A stretch of DNA of 64,000 nucleotides, from assembly GCA_036346275.1 (NCBI GenBank), contig CM070722.1:24575336-24639335 (forward strand), in the 5' to 3' direction. The DNA comes from Otatea glauca. Lineage: Eukaryota; Streptophyta; Magnoliopsida; Poales; Poaceae. Positions 57,388 through 64,000 of the stretch are shown here, one piece after another (the stretch's first letter is position 1; each line of letters opens with the position of its first letter). Both the position numbers and the translations under genes were made by a program. The notes beneath the pieces were generated by a model, which was not told the DNA's origin, made no database searches, and saw only the letters and a list, made by a program, of their open reading frames with translations.

Positions 57388-60185
57388 TCATATGACGAGA
57401 ACAACCGGAGTCAACAATCCAATCCTCTCCCTTCCCCATCCGACGATCCTGATCAAGCCAAAAGAGAAAGAGATGATTCAGTACTAGGAAAAAGTGAAGA
57501 CCTGGAAACCCAATACTGAACCACATGAGACCTTAGAGCATGAGTCATAGAAGAAGAAGACTGGACTTGAGTATCTCTCTGACGCTCAACTCTCACAAAA
57601 TCAGTAGCAATCCTAATAGAAGATCTAGGAGCCAAAACTGGGTTGGTCCGCCGTGGAGCAAAGATCGGACCATCCCAGTAAGGCTGCCTGAATCTCCTAA
57701 CAGAAAACACCTCATGCCGCTGATATCTACCTCGATGGGAAAAACGAGGAATATCAAGAGGATTGTGTTTAAACTGACCATGAGCAACTCCAAGACCAAA
57801 ACTCGAATGAACAGCATGAAAATCGAGTCTTAGACGCTGCCCAAAAACAGGCGACTCTCTAACCTGTTAGCAAGATTGTGTGCCTTAGAAGCACTCAGAG
57901 TCTAGGGATGACCCTGAATACCCCTAAGAGCAGCAACACGCTAACGCCTTGTGATCTTGGCGTGCGTAAAGCAAAAATCTGCCAAATGTTGTCCATCTTT
58001 CTGACAAAAGGTGCAAGTATACTTCGCCTTGCTAGAGGCAGAAGCAGTAGGAGGACCAACCTTCTTGTCAGAGATCCCATGGACAACCCCAATAGACCTA
58101 AACATAGTGGGACTCACCCTAGGAGCTACCACGATCTCACCGCTCCTAGAGCCATGCACAACAGTAGGAGGATGTGCCTGAGCGTGCTCGAAGTAGTCAA
58201 ATCCTAGACCCTGGTTAAATCGACTAATCTTGGATTGGTCTAGAATAAGATTGAGATTCTTCTTTCCTCCAACAAACTTCTCGAGAGTGCTCATGAGATA
58301 ATCACACTCTCGGAAGAAAGAAGCACATGAAGAACAGGGAAGAGAGGAGGAAGAAGAACCAGAATAAGAAGAACTTCCAGCACGTGCATTCTTCTCCCCT
58401 AGCACGGCTGCCTCAATCTTGAGGGCCTCACAATAAATGCAAGGGGCATTTCTAATCCTAATGGTCTGGGCCTCAAACTTCTTCCTAAGCTCAACTTGGA
58501 TTTTATCCAAACCCCCCTCAATCTCAGCACATCGCAAGCAACTTTCTTCTGACTTAGCTAGTAAGTCCTTAGCAAGATTAGCGCACTTGATATTTAAAGA
58601 TTCATTGTTAAGTTTTAGTTGCCTACAGCCCTCACATGAGCTGACTGAGTCCTTAGAAGCATGGATTTCAAGTTCTACATTTCTAGTCGATAGCTTCCTA
58701 AGGTGAGTGCTCATGGCATCAATTTCAGCAAGCAATTTAGGGCAATTATCACACGAAGCACTAGTGTGAGCATGAAGAAAACTAGCATTGACAGGAATAA
58801 CATCGACAATACTTGTGCTAGCATTCTTCGACCTAAGACTATCAAGCTCAGACAACACACTATCATGCATAGTCCTTAGCTTCTCGAGCTCCACAAGCAA
58901 GGCATCACAAAGAACACAGTCATCAGTGACTCGGGAGGGAGAAGATCTAAGAGAAGCTAACACCCGAGAATTTGCAGAAAGCTTCATTGAGCTGGTCATA
59001 GGAGTGTACCTCGTCCGAGTCGCTATAGACCTCGGAGTCGCTGATGCCGTTGGCGTCTGCCATGAAACACATCCCGGTGAAGTCGTCGCCGCCTTTCTTC
59101 TCTTGTGGTTCATCCTCGCCTTCGTCGCTACAGGTCTCCGTTCAGAGAGATTGATGTCATCGAGTGCGGCGAGGACACGGTGGAAGAGCTTCTTGTTCTT
59201 CCAGAAGTTGTGGTACTTCTTCTCACGCGCCGGGTCACAAACTGGAGGCTTGTTGTTGCGGTTTTTGTCAATGTATTCATTCTTTGTCGAACCGCCGGAG
59301 TCGTTCTTACCCTTCTCCTACTTGGGGTAGTTTGCTCGAATGTGGTTGGGGCCACCACACTCGAAACAGGTGATCGTGCCCACCTCTCTTCATCTTTCTC
59401 ACCCTCTTGTATGCATGAGAGAATTTGTTAGCTAAAAGAGCAAGCTCATTTTCTAAATTTTTTTTCAGTTGGTCATCGCTTAGCTCGTAAAGGGTGGAGA
59501 GGGAAAAACCAATAGAAGAATCAGAACAACAAGATTCAATGGGATCGGTGACCAAAGCCATCGATTGAGATTTCGTCTTCCGAGAGACAACATCGATCTC
59601 ATGAGTCTTGAGGCGGGAATAAAGCCCGTCAAGAGTTAGAGTCGACAAGTCGGTAGTGTCCTTGATGGTGGTCACCTTCATCTCCCAAACTCGAAGATCG
59701 AGTGCGGTCAATAAATATCGAGCATTATCTAAGTCAGGGTATAAACAACCGACTGCTCGGAGGTCGCTCAAAATCTTCGTAAAACGACCAAAGCACTCGT
59801 TAAGACTCTCACCAGCGTGTTGTTCAAACTTGTTGTAATCACGCTTGAATTGGTCCTGTCTCACCGTCTTGATTTGGGTAGTGCCCTCATGATAAGCATC
59901 GAGAGTCACCCAAATCTGGTAAGCAAAACGGAGGTGAGAAATCCTATCATACTCACTTCGGCTAAGACCTTGTATGAGGATGTTCCTTGCCTTAGCATTT
60001 GCCTCAACGTCAGCCATATTGCTGGCCGTGACATTTTCATCAGCAGGAACCTCATACGGGAGTTTCACCTTCTACCATATCAGGAAGCCCTGGGTAGTGA
60101 TGTATGACTCCATCCGCGACTTCCAAAAAGAAAAGTCAACTCCAGAAAAAATAGGAGGCTTGGTGGAATACTTATCCATCACCAT
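57388..60185 (-). pseudogene. gag and protease start of minus-strand Sirevirus
   Basis: ATG at 60185 (MVMDKYSTKPPIFSGVD); a TAG after GFLIW near 60070; then LPYEVPADENVTA, ARNILIQGLSRSEYDRI, DLRVWEMKV and YELSDDQLKKNLENE. The knuckle region is frameshifted near 59350, followed by a long coiled coil (59000-58400; CDNCPKLLAEIDAMSTHLRK, CEGCRQLKLNNESLN) and a second knuckle CTFCQKDGQHLADFC (about 57990). It ends at the protease active site DSGCSRHM, where the gypsy fragment cuts in. CxxC pairs recur through the coiled coil. Confidence 0.82.
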
Positions 60186-60240
60186 AGCTCTTGAGACCGG
60201 TCAAGATCTATGGAAAAGCAAAATGGACTCTAATGCCAAT

Positions 60241-61902
60241 TGAAGGACCGAAATGGCGATTAGAGGGGGGGTGAATGATCCCAAATAAAATTTCTTCCAC
60301 TCAAAATAATCCAAACAAGCCCACAGATAATTTAATCAAAAGGAGAAAATCAAATGGTGGAAGTTTTCCTGCAAGTCTGGTATGACCGTACGAAGGACGA
60401 TATGACCAGGCTCAAGAACAACAGGAAGAACAGAGCCAAGAACAACACGAACTCAAAAGCTAAATCAAGGAATTTTTTGATTGGCTAAACAAAAACTCAT
60501 GAAACTTGGTAGATGTGATATTAATGATGTCAGGAACTTATTCCAACCTTCAATCACAAGGATTGACGTCAAAGTTCCGACCTTTTTGCCCTGGAAGGAA
60601 AAACACACCAAGTTCAAGCAAAACACAAGAACTTGATCTTGGACTTGCTCGTGGGGTTTTGATGATCAAGATGACCTTGGATAATCTCTCACTTATCTCA
60701 GCGAGCAAGAACTCAAGTCAAAATCTCCACAAACACGATCTACAAGAATGAGTCACTCAAGAACACAATATCGGTTTCTTAAACAAAAACACAATGATCC
60801 TTCGAAATAAGAGGCAATAGCAAGTAGAAGGAGGGGAGGCAAATCCAATTGCGTAAGTAGATTGCAAGAATGAAGTGCGGAATTTAAATACTTGAAAGTA
60901 AGTTGCTGAATTTAATGCGTAATATAAATTCATGCATGATAGAAAGTGTTTTGCATTTCTGGAAGGGAGGTTTACAAAGCCTCACAACAAAGTGGGCAAA
61001 AAGCTCAAAGGAGCCAAAACCTCTAAAACCTTCAAGAGGAGGAAGGCCACCTCTCCCCCTCTATTTAGACTACCTTCGATTCACCCTCCACCCTTGGATG
61101 AGATCCTTCTGCCCTAAGGACCACCATCAAGGGTTAGGATGACTCCCACACACAGCCTTAAATGGGCTAACCCGAAACCCAACAAGCACACCGGGTTTTC
61201 AAGGCCTGCTAACTAGATCTCCTACTCTATCACCTAGAATGCGATTCGCTGGCCCTCCTTGATCCAAGTAGCTCTCTAGCTAGCATCTCATCCATTCCTT
61301 GTCTTGTAGGTTCATAGCGACTATGTCTCCGATCATGCGATCCTCGGCCGTCTGGACCTCCGACGTACCTCGCCTAGTCCCGGTCATCCTCCGCCTCACC
61401 ATGACCTAGCACCATCATCCTACAACCATAAAAAACAAGGAAACACATCACGTAGCATTGCCCACTTTGCTCAAAATCGAGTCAATGAGTCGATATCGAG
61501 CATCGAGTAACCCTTCCCGATACTTATCGATTCTCACTCTACTCGAATCAATCAACCACAAGCCGATGGGGCATTAATCGACCTAACCCGCCACTCGACC
61601 TAGCAGCATCCCTACTCGATAATTTTCAATCCTCACTCTACTCGATTCACTCGAACATTGGTCTTCGACTAGCCAAAGTCCAGACCACTCGAGGTCTGAC
61701 CACTGGTCTTCGACTAGCCAAAGTCCAAACCATTCGAGGTCTGACCACTGGTCTTCGACCAGCCAAAGTCTAGACCACTCGAGATCTGACCACTGGTCTT
61801 CGACCAGGACAGACTCAAATCAAACTCAACCTTGAGCACCAAAAGCTCGAATACAGTCAATTACTCATCACACACTCGGGTAGACCTCCACATTGTCTTT
61901 CA
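60241..61902 (-). repeat. 5' LTR of minus-strand Sirevirus
   Basis: Minus strand TGAAAGACAATGTGG...GGTCCTTCA, 1,662 bp. About 910 bp (60241-61153) match the 3' LTR. Its U3 (61154-61902) instead resembles the U3 start of the surrounding element and holds a 45-bp array. The TATA position reads TCTAAATA. Confidence 0.72.
61659..61808. repeat. 45-bp tandem array in U3
   Basis: Three full units and one partial, each TGGTCTTCGACTAGCCAAAG followed by a palindromic ACCACTCGAGGTCT-type part, at 61659, 61704, 61749 and 61794. Located in the U3 of the minus-strand 5' LTR. Confidence 0.9.
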
Positions 61903-61907
61903 TTCTC
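61903..61907. repeat. target duplication of minus-strand Sirevirus, right
   Basis: Second TTCTC copy, followed by the continuation of the host gag. Confidence 0.8.
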
Positions 61908-63270
61908 GAAGAACAATAAGCTCTTCCACCGCGTCCTCACCGCACTCGATGACATCAACCTCTTCGACATGGAGACTTGGAGCGACGAAGGCGAGGATGA
62001 TCCGCAAGAGAAGAAAGGTGGCGACAACTTCACCGGCATGTGCTCCATGGTAGACTCCAACGGGATCAGCGACTTTGAGCTCTACAGCGACATGGACGAG
62101 GTACCCTCATATGACTAGCTTAATGAAGCTTTCTGCAAACTAGGGAAATTTCATGCTAGAGCTAGAACTAGGTGTACAGAGCTTGAGAAGGAAGTAGGTA
62201 CCTTGACTCGGGAGTTAGCTTCTCTTAGATCTTCTTCCTCCCAAGTCACTAATGACTGTTCTTTGTGTGATGCCCTGCTTGTGGAGCTAGAAAACCTAAG
62301 GACTATGTATGATAGTGTGTTGTTTGAGCAAGATAGTCTTAGGTTGAAGAATGCTAGCAATAAATCTATTAATGCTATGTCTTTAGATGCTAGTTTTCTT
62401 CATGCTCACTTTACTCCCTCATGTGAAAATTGTCCTAAACTACTTGCTGAGATTGATGCCATGAGCACTCACCTTAGGAAGCTCTCAACTAGAAATGATG
62501 AACTTGAAATGCATGCTTCTAAGAAACCAGTCAGCTCATGTGAGGGTTGTAAGTAACTAAAACTTGACAATGAATCTTTAAATGTCAAGTGTGCTAAACT
62601 TGATAAGGATTTACTAGTTAAGTCACAAGAAAGTTGCTTGCGATGTGCTGTGATTGAGGGGGACTTGAATGAAATCCAAGTCGAACTTAGGAAGAAGCTT
62701 GAGGCCCAGACCCTTAGGATTAGAAATGCTCCTTGTGTTTCGTGTGAGGCCCTCAAAATTGAGGTAGCCGTGCTGAGGGAGAAAAATGCCCGTGCTGGTA
62801 GTTCTTCTCTTCCTGATTCTTCTTCCTCTTCTCTTCCGTATTCTTCTTATGCCTCTTTCTTCTAAGAGTGTGAGTATCTCATGAGCACTCTAGAGAAGTT
62901 TGTAGGAGGCAAGAAGAAGCTCAATCTCATTCTAGACCAATCCAAGATTAGCTGATTTAATCAGGGTCTAGGATTTGACTACTTGGAGCACGCTCGGGCG
63001 CATCCTCCCACGATTGTGCGTGGCTCCAAGAGTGGTGAGATCGTGGTAGCTCCTAGGGTAAGTACCACTATGTTTATATCTATCGGGTTTGTCCATGGGA
63101 TTTTTGATCATAAGGTTGCTCGTCTTGCTACTTCTGCCTCTAGTAAGGCGAAGTATACACGCACCTTCTGTCAGAAGGATGGACATTTGGTAGATTTCTA
63201 CTTCAGGCACGCCAAGATCACAAGGCATGAGTGTGTTGCTGCTCTTAGGGCTATTCAGGGTCATCCCTAG
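61908..63270 (+). pseudogene. gag of second Sirevirus, second part
   Basis: Continues the gag cut at 50175: KNNKLFHRVLTALDDINLF, ETWSDEGEDDPQEKKGG, then the coiled coil with CDALLVELENLRTMYDS, CENCPKLLAEIDAMSTHL and CVSCEALKIEVAVLREKN, and a degraded knuckle TRTFCQKDGHLVDFYF. Stops at 62116, 62555, 62863 and 62953 interrupt it. It is about as long as the equivalent in the minus-strand relative. Confidence 0.82.
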
Positions 63271-64000
63271 ACTCTGAGTGCTTCTAAGACATGCACTGCT
63301 GCTAGATAGGTTAGAGAGTCGCTTGTTCTTGGGCAGTGTCTAGAACTCAGTTTTCATATTGTTCAGTCGAGTTTTAGTCCTGGAGCTGCTCGTGGTTAGT
63401 CTTTTCGCCGTCATCTTGATATTCCTCGTTTTTTCCATCGAGGTAGATATCAGCGACGTGAGGTGTTTCCTAGTAGGATATTTGGACAGCCTCACTCGAA
63501 TGGTTCGGCCTTTTCACAACGGCGAGCCAACCAAGTTTCGGCTCCTAGATCTTCTACTAATGTTGTCTCTGATCTTGTGAGAGTTGAGCGTGAGAGAGAC
63601 ACTAGAATCCAGTCTTTTTCTTCTGTGGCTGGTATTCTGAGGCGTCATGTGGTTCAGTATTGGGTTCCCAGGTCTTCATTTTATCCTAGTTCTAAGTCAT
63701 CTTTCTCTCTTGTGTCTTGATCAGGTTCGTCGGATGGGGAAGGGTTGGATTGTGACTCCGGATGTTCTCGTCATATGACTGGAGACTCTAGATGGTTCTC
63801 TTCTCTAGTTTGAGCTCCCGGTGATGAGTTGATCACTTTTGGGGATGCTTCTTTAGGTAGAGTTATTGCTAAAGGTATCGTCTGCATTAATGAAAATTTC
63901 ATTATTAAGGACGTTGCCTTAGTAAGCTACAATATAATTTGCTTTCTGTTTATCAACTTATTGATGACTCTTTCAAGGTAAGCTTTAAGAGTAGTGCTTG
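63271..64000 (+). pseudogene. gag-protease junction of second Sirevirus
   Basis: A spacer rich in serine and arginine codons, then the protease active site CDSGCSRHMTGDSRWF near 63750. It is one base out of frame with the preceding tryptophan (GATTGTGACT lacks a G), and a TGA follows at about 63811. Pol continues past the right edge. Confidence 0.75.

Larger units (their letters stand above)
50176..61902 (-). mobile_element. third Sirevirus-like element (minus strand), nested
   Basis: TG at 50176 and CA at 61902 with TTCTC on both sides. Read on the minus strand: 5' LTR (61902-60241), primer site, gag, protease start, a gypsy LTR fragment with loss of most of integrase, RT, RNase H end, noncoding 3' region with polypurine tracts, 3' LTR (51367-50176). 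It is the same family as the element it sits in, in opposite orientation. Confidence 0.82.
47503..64000 (+). mobile_element. second Sirevirus-like copia element (plus strand, partial)
   Basis: 5' LTR, primer site and gag start at 47503-50175. The gag resumes at 61903 after the insertion of a minus-strand relative, and the protease starts near 63745; the rest lies beyond the window. It belongs to a family distinct from the first element (different LTR and gag). It cuts the old copia relic, and itself contains a solo LTR and the minus-strand element. Confidence 0.82.

Overview
The window is nuclear DNA from a monocot, most likely a grass and probably Oryza-like (an inference from the retroelement families, not from any species marker). 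It is almost entirely nested transposable elements. The only host gene I can recognise is a broken class II formin on the minus strand. I see no rRNA, no tRNA gene, no CRISPR and no prokaryotic feature.

Host locus. Formin exons lie at 883-3015 and the start-codon exon at 12269-12338. Two elements split the locus. An 8.3-kb Mutator-like element (MULE, 3645-11952, 9-bp target duplication CTCAAAGAC) sits in intron 1. A copia element begins 50 bp upstream of the formin ATG, in what should be the 5' UTR. The host promoter side resumes at 44388. The formin carries an in-frame stop in exon 1, a frameshift in exon 2 and a frameshift at a six-base homopolymer in exon 4. No FH2 domain is in the window, and a retroelement LTR-like fragment occupies 1-640.

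MULE. Terminal inverted repeats of about 220-230 bp enclose three genes in one orientation: a MURA-type transposase, a plant mobile domain (PMD) protein, and a small GRF-type zinc-finger protein. Between them lie two tandem arrays and an internal block resembling the terminal repeats. This three-gene cassette is the most system-like object here.

12389-44382 is a Sirevirus-like Ty1-copia element (about 11.5 kb without its insert; target duplication AAGGG) with gag, pol and a separate env-position ORF. Its 3' LTR is split by a 20.5-kb Ty3-gypsy chromovirus array (22905-43417; target duplication GTCTG). That array has the layout LTR-internal-LTR-internal-LTR, so it is a tandem duplication sharing its central LTR. 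Each internal region has an extra ORF before gag, then gag, protease, RT/RNase H, integrase and a chromodomain-like tail. The two copies differ mostly by small changes at CAG, CTG and CCG trinucleotides. This suggests uncorrected base calls at CHG-methylated sites, so many apparent frameshifts there may not be real.

44388-64000 holds formin-upstream DNA, an old minus-strand copia relic (45394-47502), and a plus-strand Sirevirus (47503 to beyond the window). The latter contains a 544-bp solo LTR and a minus-strand relative (50176-61902, target duplication TTCTC). That relative has two LTRs with different U3 regions and is itself interrupted by a gypsy LTR fragment. The order of insertion can be read from the target duplications.
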